Of a DNA stretch of 64,000 nt, positions 51,808 to 61,037 are shown piece after piece (position 1 is the first letter of the stretch; each line of letters starts with the position of its first letter). The position numbers and the translations under genes were made by a program. The stretch is from Salinibaculum rarum (GTDB lineage Archaea; Halobacteriota; Halobacteria; Halobacteriales; Haloarculaceae): the NCBI RefSeq assembly GCF_030505615.1, contig NZ_CP129994.1:124001-188000 (forward strand). The letters are read 5' to 3'. Under the pieces are notes generated by a model. The model had not been told where the DNA came from. It saw only the letters and a list, made by a program, of their open reading frames with translations, and searched no databases.

Positions 51808-52737
51808 TCACGCATCTCCCGCTAGGTTCACGGTTTCTTCGGGTGAGTCTGGGTCGAAGTTGATGCCTGCTGGTGTTTGCCCGGTTTCTTCGTAGAGAAC
51901 TTCTGCGATCGCATTCGCTGTGCGTTGCACTGCCCAGTTATCGGTGCGGGATTGCGTTTTCTTCAGCGTTTTTGCCATCGGGATGAGTTGCTCGAATGTT
52001 TCGAGCGGGTATTCGTCGTAGACGCGGTGGGCTACTGCCCAGGCACCCAGTGTTGGTGTGAATAATGCCATGAGGCAGATAAGGTCGTATGCTTCGGCGG
52101 CTGGTGCTCGCCCGGATTTGAAGTCGCCTACCGGGTTTGTGATGACTAGGCGTGAGGTTGCTGTTTTCTGGAAGATATTTCGGGGAAGGTCGTTGTGAAT
52201 ATACCCGTTCATGTGGAATGTTTTTACTGTCCGGAGGACGCTCAGGAATTGGTCTGACCCGAGGACGGTGCTTTCGATGCCGGGGTCTGTGTCAGCACGT
52301 TCAGTGACAACAACACCAAGCCCGTTACCTGTAGCGACCGTAACTGGGGATGCAACCCATCCGCCGTTTCCGAAGACATCACGGAGTGCTTCGTATTGGT
52401 ACGTAGCGAATGCTTCAGGTGTTGCGTGCCCGTGAAATACTGGTGTGGTGATCTCGTTTTTCGAGCTCACGTAGTTCCGCCACCAGGTAAGCCATCGATG
52501 GAGGCGTGCGTTCCGTGCTGTGAACACGCGGATGTAGTAATCCTCAGAGTGGAAGGGCACGCTCAAAAGTTCGGTGCGTGCTGTTGGACGGACTGTTTGC
52601 GCGGCTACCTTGTCAGGTAGTAGTGATTTCACGTCTTGTATCTGCACGTTCCGCGCGCCGGTGAGTGTACGGTTTACTACGGCACGCCATCCTGTTGAAG
52701 CGGCGAGTTCCGGACGGATTCGCGGTAAGTTGAACAT
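51808..52737 (-). CDS. Divergent protein-kinase-fold protein
   Basis: 309 residues. The catalytic-loop-like YIHNDLPRNIF (about residue 200) has the H-x-D-x4-N pattern of kinases. Some 20 residues later NPVGDFKSG occupies the place of the DFG motif but is altered. The N-terminal lobe has no obvious glycine-rich loop; a possible lysine is not assigned. Resembles RIO/lipopolysaccharide-kinase-like or aminoglycoside phosphotransferase folds. May be a weak kinase or pseudokinase. Confidence 0.65.
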   Translation of the reverse strand: MFNLPRIRPELAASTGWRAVVNRTLTGARNVQIQDVKSLLPDKVAAQTVRPTARTELLSVPFHSEDYYIRVFTARNARLHRWLTWWRNYVSSKNEITTPVFHGHATPEAFATYQYEALRDVFGNGGWVASPVTVATGNGLGVVVTERADTDPGIESTVLGSDQFLSVLRTVKTFHMNGYIHNDLPRNIFQKTATSRLVITNPVGDFKSGRAPAAEAYDLICLMALFTPTLGAWAVAHRVYDEYPLETFEQLIPMAKTLKKTQSRTDNWAVQRTANAIAEVLYEETGQTPAGINFDPDSPEETVNLAGDA

Positions 52738-52778
52738 GAGGTGACTCGGGTAAGCTGTATCAGGATGGTGTGATAGTG

Positions 52779-53276
52779 TCAGGATGGAGTGTCAGTTTTG
52801 TCTCTTAACTCGACGTCAAGATGTGTTTCGAGGTGTGAGATCGTAGTCCCACTAATCCCTGCTTGGATAGCTCGCCCAGTCTCAATAGCGATGACGTCGG
52901 TTGTTGAGATGTTCAGGTCGATAGCAAGCTCTTCTTCGGTGAGTCCAGCTTCTTGGCGAGCTGTTTGCGCGAGATCACTGTAGTTGTCTTTGAGGTGTGG
53001 GAGTGGATCAGCGGTGTAGTCCACGCCGTTTTCTTCCCAGTGAGAGGAATCGCCGTGGATTCCTGATCCAGTAGTGGCTTTTTGCGTGCGTTCGGTGCGC
53101 GCGTTTGGAGTGTCTTTGTCTTGAGTGTCGTTGTGACTGTCGCAGTCTTTGCACACTGTAACTGACGCACCAGCGATAGAAGCTGTCTGTAAGTCGGTTG
53201 CTTCGGCGCCACACAGTTCGCATGCTGGAGCCGTGCTTGAAGTCGGGTTTGATCTGGAAACGTTGTACTTTGGCAT
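52779..53276 (-). CDS. MBF1-like zinc-ribbon/helix-turn-helix regulator
   Basis: 165 residues. An N-terminal zinc ribbon CELCGAEA...CKDC is followed by a disordered linker. The C-terminal Cro-like helix-turn-helix includes ARQEAGLTEEELAIDLNIS and VIAIETGRA. Same order as archaeal multiprotein bridging factor 1, although shorter in the zinc part. MBF1 in archaea associates with ribosomes and transcription; this copy lies within the accessory region and could instead be a local regulator. Confidence 0.78.
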   Translation of the reverse strand: MPKYNVSRSNPTSSTAPACELCGAEATDLQTASIAGASVTVCKDCDSHNDTQDKDTPNARTERTQKATTGSGIHGDSSHWEENGVDYTADPLPHLKDNYSDLAQTARQEAGLTEEELAIDLNISTTDVIAIETGRAIQAGISGTTISHLETHLDVELRDKTDTPS

Positions 53277-53418
53277 AGTCAGATGAGACGTGGTTTCAGA
53301 TGGGTTGTATTCACTGTTTAGTGACTACTGAGCGGTCTGGTGTCGCTGCACCACGTACACTTCCATGAATTCGCGCTATACTTTTATGTCTTAGCGTTTC
53401 TGAACTACTCATCCGAAT

Positions 53419-55227
53419 TCAGTTAGTTTCAGTTGTGCCAAGATTGTCTTTGATGTGAGACTGCCACTGCTGAACGTCTTCTAAGTCATCTTCGATGCTG
53501 CTCATTCGTCTTTCCAAGCTCATTATGTCGTCTTTCATGTTAGCGATGACGACTTTCACTTCTTTCAGTTGTCCTTCTATATCGTTAAATTGTGTGAGGA
53601 CGCCTTCAACATCACCGGTTACCGTGACAGTGGGATCATCCACCGCGGCAGCAATTTCACCGAGATCATCCCGTGTCTCAGCATGGTCGTCTTGAAGCTC
53701 ACTCACTGCTTCTTCTAATTCTGCTAGCTCTTCAAAGAGATTCACGCGAGCTTCCCTCGAACTCTCTGATTCTCCCGACCTCTTTGATTCATCATCCGAA
53801 AGAAGTCCAGAGACAGACGAAAACATGCTTTCCGATGGTTCATCATTGTCTCTCTTCTCTCCTGTCGTCCCACCTCTAATAATTCGGTCTGCAAGCGACG
53901 CACGGTTTGGCTCAATTATTGTGTTCGGTTCGAATGACGCTTCGATGATGTCGTCAAATTCAGTGTCAGCGTCGTTTTTGAGGCTGACTTCTGCTATTTC
54001 CGTCTCTGTTTTTGCTGCTTCTTCATTTTCGTCCGTTTCGTCTTCTGGGTTGGCTTGGTTATTCGTGCCTAGAGTGGACTGTTCCGCGGGTGTGTGTTCA
54101 TCACTTGTCATATTGTCTCCAAGATCTGTTGAGGGTTCACTACTGTTTCCTGACTCACCCTCACTCGCAGTCGTCATGTCGCCTGTACTACTGTCTGCTC
54201 CGGGTTTTTCCTCATCACCTGGAATTGATTCAGTCACCGAGACGCTCTCGGCATCCCCAGTGCTCGTTTTGGTTCCCCCATCTCCAATTGACCTTGTTGG
54301 AGGGTCACCTCGATCCTGCTCTTCACTCCTAGTACTAGTCCCTTCAGAATCATCGCCATGCTCCACCCCGGAATCCTCCTCAGTGTCGTCTTCATCTGTC
54401 GCACCGGTCTGGTTGCCGAACAACCCAAGCTCACCGTTCTCCGAACCTTCGTAGTCTTGGGAGTCATCTGGATCAAACGACGGTGAGTCCGAGTTCTCGT
54501 TTTCACTCACTTCTCCCGGCTCATCTGTCTGCACCTCGTTTTCATCATGCCCAATTTCATTGTCCTCCCCTTCTGGCGTGAACAGACCAGCATCTCCGTC
54601 TCTGACTTTCCCCTGAATCGTGTCATCTTCACCGCTTTCACCACCCCGGTCACTCCCCTCATCACCCTCTTCCCCTCCCCCACCCTCCTTTACAACCCGT
54701 TTTTCTACTATTTCCTCAGTATCTGACGTACTTTCGTTATTCCTGGCTTCGCCTTCGTTGGTGGTTGTTTCAGGCGGAGAGTGACTGTGCCCAGAGCTCT
54801 CAGATTCGTGATTTCTTGGTTTAGAATCCGGGGACTCTGCTGCTGTCACTGGAGTTACTTCATTGACTGTAGGAACACCATCGAACTCATTGAGTCGAGT
54901 TGCGTCGTCTGTATTTAATCCGTAAATTGTGTTTTGGGTTTCCCCAGGCGCAAGCTCGCATTGGAACCCAACGTATCCGTCAGAGTAGACACTCCAGTTC
55001 TCTTGGTGATAGTCAGGATGAAATCCGACGAAATCGCCGTCGACGGCATCTGGGAGTTCATCAAAGAATTGGATACGGACACGTTCGTCGTGGTCCGATG
55101 AAATTGTGAATTGGACTGCGGGAATCTCGTAGTGTTGTGGTTGTGGTTGCTTTGTGATCGTGACACTACCCTCCGTGATGGTTTGTTCCCACACGTCAGG
55201 TAAATCCTCAGCTGGTGGGGTGACCAT
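53419..55227 (-). CDS. Long acidic disordered protein with C-terminal coiled coil
   Basis: 602 residues. Residues about 1-135 look like a folded beta domain (VQFTISSDHDERVRIQFFDEL). Residues about 140-455 are very rich in Glu, Asp, Ser, Thr and Gly and surely disordered. Residues about 490-600 form a long coiled coil (LFEELAELEEAVSELQDD, VVIANMKDDIMSLERRMSS). This layout recurs in haloarchaeal proteins of unknown role. Likely an oligomer with a flexible linker, perhaps a surface or chromosome-associated protein. Confidence 0.7.
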   Translation of the reverse strand: MVTPPAEDLPDVWEQTITEGSVTITKQPQPQHYEIPAVQFTISSDHDERVRIQFFDELPDAVDGDFVGFHPDYHQENWSVYSDGYVGFQCELAPGETQNTIYGLNTDDATRLNEFDGVPTVNEVTPVTAAESPDSKPRNHESESSGHSHSPPETTTNEGEARNNESTSDTEEIVEKRVVKEGGGGEEGDEGSDRGGESGEDDTIQGKVRDGDAGLFTPEGEDNEIGHDENEVQTDEPGEVSENENSDSPSFDPDDSQDYEGSENGELGLFGNQTGATDEDDTEEDSGVEHGDDSEGTSTRSEEQDRGDPPTRSIGDGGTKTSTGDAESVSVTESIPGDEEKPGADSSTGDMTTASEGESGNSSEPSTDLGDNMTSDEHTPAEQSTLGTNNQANPEDETDENEEAAKTETEIAEVSLKNDADTEFDDIIEASFEPNTIIEPNRASLADRIIRGGTTGEKRDNDEPSESMFSSVSGLLSDDESKRSGESESSREARVNLFEELAELEEAVSELQDDHAETRDDLGEIAAAVDDPTVTVTGDVEGVLTQFNDIEGQLKEVKVVIANMKDDIMSLERRMSSIEDDLEDVQQWQSHIKDNLGTTETN

Positions 55228-55480
55228 GGTACTATTATGTAAGGTGAAGCTCCGGAAAAGAGTTATTCCGCGTCCTTCTTTGAGACACCGGGTAAATCCC
55301 GACTATTTGAACAGGCCGATGAAACGTGATCCAGTGCGCCCCCATTGCATTTTCCGACCGGACATATTGAATGACTTTGTCATCAGCAGGAGCGTTTGAT
55401 TTGTCAGTGTCGATTATTTCTGACTGGCTGTGAGTGAGAAACAGGCCGGTGGGAAGACACCCTCGAGGGCAGTGAATGGG
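55228..55480. other. Non-coding gap upstream of the disordered-protein gene
   Basis: About 250 bases. A promoter for the minus-strand gene ending at 55227 is expected within 55230-55300. No gene, repeat or strong hairpin seen. Confidence 0.4.
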
Positions 55481-55753
55481 TTATTCGTCGGCTGGGTCGT
55501 AGCAGGGGTGCGTGTCACCGGTGAGTAGTTTGTCGATGTCCCGGTTGAGCCAGTAGGCGATCGCGTGGGGCACGACCAGGAACACGACGAACATGTCGAA
55601 GGTGATGATTGCGATGATGGCAGGGATGCTGTTAAGACCGACCCAGGCGATGAGGGCGTAGGTTGTGATGAGAGCTGCAAGGCTGCTGCTCACGAGGGCG
55701 AGGTCGAGAGTTTCCTCGGCGGGCGTGGGCGCGGAGTGCTTTGCGGTCTGCAT
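55481..55753 (-). CDS. Small membrane protein
   Basis: 90 residues with two long hydrophobic stretches (about residues 18-42 and 45-65) flanked by acidic ends. No family recognised. Isolated gene on the minus strand. Confidence 0.6.
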   Translation of the reverse strand: MQTAKHSAPTPAEETLDLALVSSSLAALITTYALIAWVGLNSIPAIIAIITFDMFVVFLVVPHAIAYWLNRDIDKLLTGDTHPCYDPADE

Positions 55754-56044
55754 CCATGTAGTGCTATAAAGTCTGGGGTTATAAGTTTTGCTGCGGAAGG
55801 AAACGAAAATCGCAAGACAGCGGTTGGGTGGGTTGGGATAGTACCAAGAAAATTACTGGTGGCTGTGAGATTACGCCCCGTAAGATCGCTCAAAATCCTG
55901 CTAGAACAACCCTCTACAACACAAATAATCCTCACTCAACGCACCCAAGACACATATCACACTCCAAAAAAGAACACCGACGAAAACCCCCAAAACCCCA
56001 AGAAACCATTCGGTCTACGACCAGTTCACCTCCAATCCAGACAC
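55754..56044 (+). other. A/C-skewed non-coding region 2
   Basis: Roughly 290 bases. From about 55900 to 56010 the plus strand is again dominated by A and C (CACACTCCAAAAAAGAACACC). Same style as 49600-49745. No convincing gene. Confidence 0.45.
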
Positions 56045-56644
56045 TCAGTCCTCGAGGAACTCGCGCGCCAACGGATGCTGATATAGTGTCGTCTTACAGT
56101 TCCGACACCAGTACTTCAGCCCCATAACAACATCACCACTCTTCTCATGCTGCATCGATGCATTCTCAGCTGAGTAATCGTTTTCCTGCACTTCCCAGGC
56201 CCCAATGGCTGTACTCCCACACACTGGGCACTCATCACCTGGCCCCCATTCAGACCGATTTGAACCACGATTCGAAAGATCATCCGCATCACCGGTGTCG
56301 GCAGTATCCCGATCCGTCACACCGAACCGACCTGGTTCATCAGACTCATCATCATACCCAGCATCACGATCGGGACCATTGTCTCCTGGACCAGTACACG
56401 ATCGAGCCTGTGATGACCGTGGTGCCGACGCGTCGAATTCGCCCCGACGGGGCTCCTCATCTCTCCTACCTCCTCTCTTAGACTCCGTACTACCTGGTGG
56501 TGCTTTGAACGGCTGTTGCGGGTCCAAGACACCACTTGCCATCGGGACTGAGAGACGAACACCTGTGTTAACCCTCTGCGGCGAGTCGTTCGTTCCTGAC
56601 TCCGTACTCGTCGAATCGTCAGCTGGAGACGTGTTTTCTGTCAT
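56045..56644 (-). CDS. Hypothetical protein with C-terminal zinc ribbon
   Basis: 199 residues. The first ~130 are Ser/Asp/Gly/Arg-rich and disordered. The C-terminal ~60 residues contain CPVCGS...CRNCKTT, a zinc ribbon. No family recognised. Similar order (disorder plus zinc ribbon) occurs in other genes of this region. Confidence 0.65.
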   Translation of the reverse strand: MTENTSPADDSTSTESGTNDSPQRVNTGVRLSVPMASGVLDPQQPFKAPPGSTESKRGGRRDEEPRRGEFDASAPRSSQARSCTGPGDNGPDRDAGYDDESDEPGRFGVTDRDTADTGDADDLSNRGSNRSEWGPGDECPVCGSTAIGAWEVQENDYSAENASMQHEKSGDVVMGLKYWCRNCKTTLYQHPLAREFLED

Positions 56645-56847
56645 AGATCATGTACCTATCGACTGCCTGTATACCGAGCGCATCGATTCATACCATCATA
56701 CTCTGCGGAGTCGTTTAATTACCCGGGGATTTGATGCACAGCATCTCCGCTGAAAATCTGTGACCGATGTTTGCGTTCGTGCATCCAAAATACTCTGACC
56801 CAACCAATAGAATTACTCGTATGCAGACCAAACCAACTACTTCCCGA

Positions 56848-57036
56848 ATGAGTACTACAGAGGACGCACCTCGGCAGGAACTCGCATCGCACATCGAAAA
56901 CATCCTCGACGAATACGAAGACATCAACGAAATCGTCAACAACAACCCTGAGGCTATCAGCAGACGCGAATCCGAAACGCTCCTAAGCCCTTTCAGTCGC
57001 ATCAAAGAATCAAAACGCTTCCTCAACGGCGACTAG
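56848..57036 (+). CDS. Small helical hypothetical protein
   Basis: 62 residues from MSTTEDAPRQE; starts at 56821 or 56767 are possible but less likely. Acidic helical segment (HIENILDEYEDINEIVNN), then ESETLLSPFSRIKESKRFL. No family recognised. Confidence 0.55.
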   Translation: MSTTEDAPRQELASHIENILDEYEDINEIVNNNPEAISRRESETLLSPFSRIKESKRFLNGD

Positions 57037-57111
57037 CCGCACTCTTTTGACGAATTCGTAACCCGAGGACAGGACCTTTCTCAGCTTCGCTCACGCCGAT
57101 TCGAAGTTCCG

Positions 57112-57552
57112 TCATACCAACCAGACGTCGATGATGTAGTAATTGGTCTCGTATTGGTTGCGTTGTGCGTCCACTGCGATTGGTGAATCCACAAGCTCAT
57201 ATGAGGACACCACAGCGAAGTCTTTCACAGTATTTCGGAGTTTCTGCGCGATTCGCCGCAGGTTCGTGGTGATTGTGACATTAGACGTGTGATCGGTGTC
57301 TGTTGATTCAACGGTGACCTCGAAGGTTGCGCTCTGGTTACGGGCGCTGAGTCCGGCAAGGAAGACTTCGTCGATCCCGTTAAGGGTCTTGATTGTGTCA
57401 GTGATTGCGTCGCACCAGTCTTTGCGGTCGTCTGGGTTGATGTCTTGCGTGTCGATGCGGTCACCGGTCGGAGTTTCGATGGTTGTGATCACGCCGATAT
57501 TCGTGTTGTGAGTGTCGTCGGTGGTTGTGCTGTGGTCGGTGGTGTCTGACAT
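57112..57552 (-). CDS. Hypothetical acidic protein
   Basis: 146 residues. A Thr/Asp-rich start is followed by an alternating beta/helix domain without a recognised signature. A TATAAAAG-like box on the minus strand near 57605 lies about 50 bases upstream. Function unknown. Confidence 0.62.
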   Translation of the reverse strand: MSDTTDHSTTTDDTHNTNIGVITTIETPTGDRIDTQDINPDDRKDWCDAITDTIKTLNGIDEVFLAGLSARNQSATFEVTVESTDTDHTSNVTITTNLRRIAQKLRNTVKDFAVVSSYELVDSPIAVDAQRNQYETNYYIIDVWLV

Positions 57553-57748
57553 AGGTGATTACTCACTCGAAGGGGTGCATCCGAAGATACGGGTTTTAGA
57601 CTTTTATAAGCCGGTTTGTTACGATTTCGCGTGTTTCTCCCACTCTGACCCCACCCCTGTTCTTTTGTAGTTGCCGCCAGTATTCTGCGATACCGTCGTT
57701 CACCTCTCTCTTGAGAGGGATAATTGCTCGCCTAACACAGACTCTACC

Positions 57749-60292
57749 ATGTCAAGTAACAAAACACAATCTGCGCGCGGCCCTGACACCCTTCCGGACA
57801 CTCCTGATGAATGCGAGGTATGCGGTGAAGATGAATTCGTGCCGAATTGGCTTCCGAAAACGCCAGGCGGCACTGATGATGATGAACTTGGATTCGCGTA
57901 TCATGCCTGTGGTCATTGCGGTACCGAATACAATGATCGGCGTGATGAATTTCCGGCTGAAGTCCTTGAAGAACCGGATGATGACACTCCGGTTTGGCGT
58001 CGTCTTTTCGGCCATCCAGAGCCGTATGATCACCAGGAAGATGCGATTCAGCATGTGAAGCGTGTGGGTGCTGACCGCGGGTACAGTGTTATTGAAGGCG
58101 GATGTGGGACTGGGAAGACGATGATTGCGCTCACTGCCGGGTTAGCGCTTGTCCGCGATCCAAACACGCAATACCAGCGCATTATGGTGTTGACGAGTGT
58201 TAAGCAACAACTCCGGCAATTCGAGGATGATCTTCGTATCATTAACCAGAATCTTGCCCCCGGGACGGAACCAGCAACCGCTGTTACTCTTGTCGGGAAA
58301 ACTGACGTCTGTCCGTACGCGCGTGAGGAAACAGCGGGATTCACCCGCAGTAATACGAATCGAAAATGTCGGCGGCTCCGTGGGAACACTCGAGACCTCA
58401 TCAGCGACGATTCGATCACAGGGATTGAACTCGCAGATGGCGTCCGGCAATCCGAGGGTGGCGGGTGGAGTACCGAGGGTGTTAAGTCGCCCTATGATGC
58501 TGTCATCCCTGGAAGTGGCGACCACGCATTCTGCCCGTTTTACGCTGAGTACAAAGGCCAGGCTGATGCGACGTTTCGTGCTGGGCATGCTCGAGACGGG
58601 ATCACTACACCAGAAGAAGTTGTTCGACTTGGTGTACAAGCTGGTGTTTGTCCGCATTCTGCGATGAGTCAGCTTTGCAACGAGACCGAAGTCATCATCG
58701 CAAACTATTACCACGCATTCGACCCGAACACGCTGAATATAACTGGAGAGTTGATTGACGAAGGCACGTTCCTTGTGTGCGACGAAGCTCACATGCTGGA
58801 ACCGCGTGTCCGCGGTATCTTGTCCGAAGAAGTGTCGATGTCAGCGTTTCGTGGCGCTGTGAACGAGCTTGCACGCGTTGATGCAGCCGTCAATGACGAT
58901 TTTACTGACCACGATCGTCTCAACGATGCAGCACCACCGGATGACATCGTGCTGGAAGCATTAGCAGATGCCGGTGTGAATCTGAGTGAAGTGACGGACT
59001 CGTACCGGTTTTTGAAGCGTGCCGAAGGCATGTTCCGGAATCTTATCACCGATCATCTTGATGAAGAAGTTCCCGGCTGGGAAACCACCGGACTGACCCC
59101 TGCGCCACAAACAATCGAACTCCCACTCCGCGACCCGGCAGTTCCACAACAAGATGCTATTACAGAGTGGGCAGAGAACCTCGGCGTCCCGGAACGAATC
59201 TGGACGCGCCTCCCAGCAGTGGCGGATGCCGTTGCGAACGCGCTTAATGAATACGAAGGCGCAGCAAATGACCGCGCTATAACGGATACCGCAGAGCTAT
59301 TCCGGGGTTGGTGGGAGCGAGATTACAAGCGGTATTTCCGTGAAATCACCCTGTTTGAAAATGACTCTAACTACGGGGCAGACGATTGGCAGTCTGAGTA
59401 CGAGGCAAAAATCCAATTGCACAACTGCATGCCACGGCGCGTTATCGGGAAGCGACTCCAAAATTTTGGCGGCGGTCTCCTGATGAGCGCAACACTGGAA
59501 CCTCTTGACGTCTACCAAGAAGTCACCGGGTTAGACTACATTGCTGAATTCGAGACGTGCCCAGTGACGCAGCGAACGTATAATGTGAGTTTCCCAGAGG
59601 AGAACCGGTATTCTGCGGCAGTTGACTTACCAGCGTACACGTATTCGAACCGTGGAGATGTCGCGGAGAACACGCAAACGCGACGCCAATACGCAAAGGC
59701 GATTTTGTCAGTTGTGGAGACGACACCTGGGAACGTGCTGGTGTGCATGCCGTCGTATGCAGAAGCCGAGTGGGCAGCTGACTTACTGGAGTATCGAGAC
59801 ACCGTGGACAAACCGGTGTTGTTGGATGAGTCCAGCACAGAAGAGGTCACGCAAGAATTGAAACAAAAGTTCTTCACCGGGCCAGGGAAGGTTCTCTTGA
59901 CGAGTCTTCGCGGGACACTCACTGAGGGAGTGGACTATGATGGCGATAAGCTGAATGCGTGCGTGGTGGCTGGCGTGCCAATCGAAAACGTGGGGTCACC
60001 TCAGACGGAGGCAGTCCACACTGCTTACAAGGACGATTACGGGTATAAGAAAGGCTTCGAGTACGGTCTGACCGTGCCGGCAGTACGGAAGTCACGGCAG
60101 GCGCTAGGGCGTGTTATCCGCGGCGCTGAAGACGTTGGTGTCCGAGTCTTACTTGATGAACGGTACTGTAGTCTAGACGACCAAGAAGCAGTCCGAGAAT
60201 ACCTCTCGGAAATTGAGCGCAATGACTACGATGTCGTTGATAATCCGGACACACTCCGTGCAGAGTTAGAAGAGTTCTGGAGATCGCAGTAA
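57749..60292 (+). CDS. XPD/Rad3-type (DinG-like) DNA helicase
   Basis: 847 residues from MSSNKTQSARGPD; an earlier in-frame start adds an implausible N-terminus. An N-terminal zinc ribbon (CEVCGE...CGHCG) precedes the helicase. Walker A is in IEGGCGTGKTMIAL near residue 115, followed by an Fe-S-like cysteine set (VCPYAREE, CPFYAEY, VCPHSAMSQLC). DEAH is in LVCDEAHML, and motif VI near RQALGRVIRG. XPD-family helicases unwind DNA 5'-3' using an iron-sulfur cluster and act in repair. The extra zinc ribbon is unusual for XPD. Confidence 0.9.
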   Translation: MSSNKTQSARGPDTLPDTPDECEVCGEDEFVPNWLPKTPGGTDDDELGFAYHACGHCGTEYNDRRDEFPAEVLEEPDDDTPVWRRLFGHPEPYDHQEDAIQHVKRVGADRGYSVIEGGCGTGKTMIALTAGLALVRDPNTQYQRIMVLTSVKQQLRQFEDDLRIINQNLAPGTEPATAVTLVGKTDVCPYAREETAGFTRSNTNRKCRRLRGNTRDLISDDSITGIELADGVRQSEGGGWSTEGVKSPYDAVIPGSGDHAFCPFYAEYKGQADATFRAGHARDGITTPEEVVRLGVQAGVCPHSAMSQLCNETEVIIANYYHAFDPNTLNITGELIDEGTFLVCDEAHMLEPRVRGILSEEVSMSAFRGAVNELARVDAAVNDDFTDHDRLNDAAPPDDIVLEALADAGVNLSEVTDSYRFLKRAEGMFRNLITDHLDEEVPGWETTGLTPAPQTIELPLRDPAVPQQDAITEWAENLGVPERIWTRLPAVADAVANALNEYEGAANDRAITDTAELFRGWWERDYKRYFREITLFENDSNYGADDWQSEYEAKIQLHNCMPRRVIGKRLQNFGGGLLMSATLEPLDVYQEVTGLDYIAEFETCPVTQRTYNVSFPEENRYSAAVDLPAYTYSNRGDVAENTQTRRQYAKAILSVVETTPGNVLVCMPSYAEAEWAADLLEYRDTVDKPVLLDESSTEEVTQELKQKFFTGPGKVLLTSLRGTLTEGVDYDGDKLNACVVAGVPIENVGSPQTEAVHTAYKDDYGYKKGFEYGLTVPAVRKSRQALGRVIRGAEDVGVRVLLDERYCSLDDQEAVREYLSEIERNDYDVVDNPDTLRAELEEFWRSQ

Positions 60293-60352
60293 TTCCTTCT
60301 CTGCGTTACGAAAGTCCGAGAGAATTCATCGTGTTTCAGCGCGGGAAGGAAG

Positions 60353-60919
60353 TCACCGGTCGATAATGTGTGGGTCTTCACCAGTTTCTTCAGGGCTGTT
60401 GGTGAGGAGAACATACCCGAAGAAAACCAACATGAATGCTCCGAGTGGGATCTGGATACTTGGTAATCCGAATTGGTAGATGAATGCTGTTGCGAGGAGA
60501 AACGCGCCGCCGGTCACAGTGAGAAGGACACCACCAACTCGTGCAGGACGGGCGAACGGTGCGACGCGGTCTTCAAACATGAAGAGCGCGATGCTGTAGA
60601 GCACCGCGATGGTGAAGACAGCAGTACCAATCCCCCAGATCAGGTAGCCCGTTGTGAATAGTCCGTTCCCGGTTTGAAATTCGTAGGCTTGGTTAACGAG
60701 GAGAATTTCTGTTCCGGGCCCCCGGAAGAGATTCCCGAATTCGAGGTATGCCCATCGGACGTAGTACAAGTCGTATTTCTGCGTGATGAACCCAATATTC
60801 CACGGGATAAGTACGGAAACCCAGATGAGGACAACGGTTAGCGGATTTTCTAGTGATTCACCGACCCATTCCCGGCCGAAAGTTGCAGTGAGTGGCTCTT
60901 TGCGGAGTGACTCTAGCAT
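60353..60919 (-). CDS. Hypothetical membrane protein
   Basis: 188 residues with four hydrophobic helices, two before and two after a polar loop (YEFQTGNGLFTT). A conserved-looking YDLYYVRWAYLEF segment follows the first helix. A haloarchaeal membrane protein of unknown role, convergent with the XPD-like gene. Confidence 0.65.
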   Translation of the reverse strand: MLESLRKEPLTATFGREWVGESLENPLTVVLIWVSVLIPWNIGFITQKYDLYYVRWAYLEFGNLFRGPGTEILLVNQAYEFQTGNGLFTTGYLIWGIGTAVFTIAVLYSIALFMFEDRVAPFARPARVGGVLLTVTGGAFLLATAFIYQFGLPSIQIPLGAFMLVFFGYVLLTNSPEETGEDPHIIDR

Positions 60920-61037
60920 CGTCGTTGGTGTGTATCCACAACTAAAACTTAAGGGTTAGACCGGGGTGATGTGCTGGTGATAGCCGAGACCACACGCATC
61001 TGAGGTATCACGGGCGCGGAACTCGCGCTGCTTTCGT

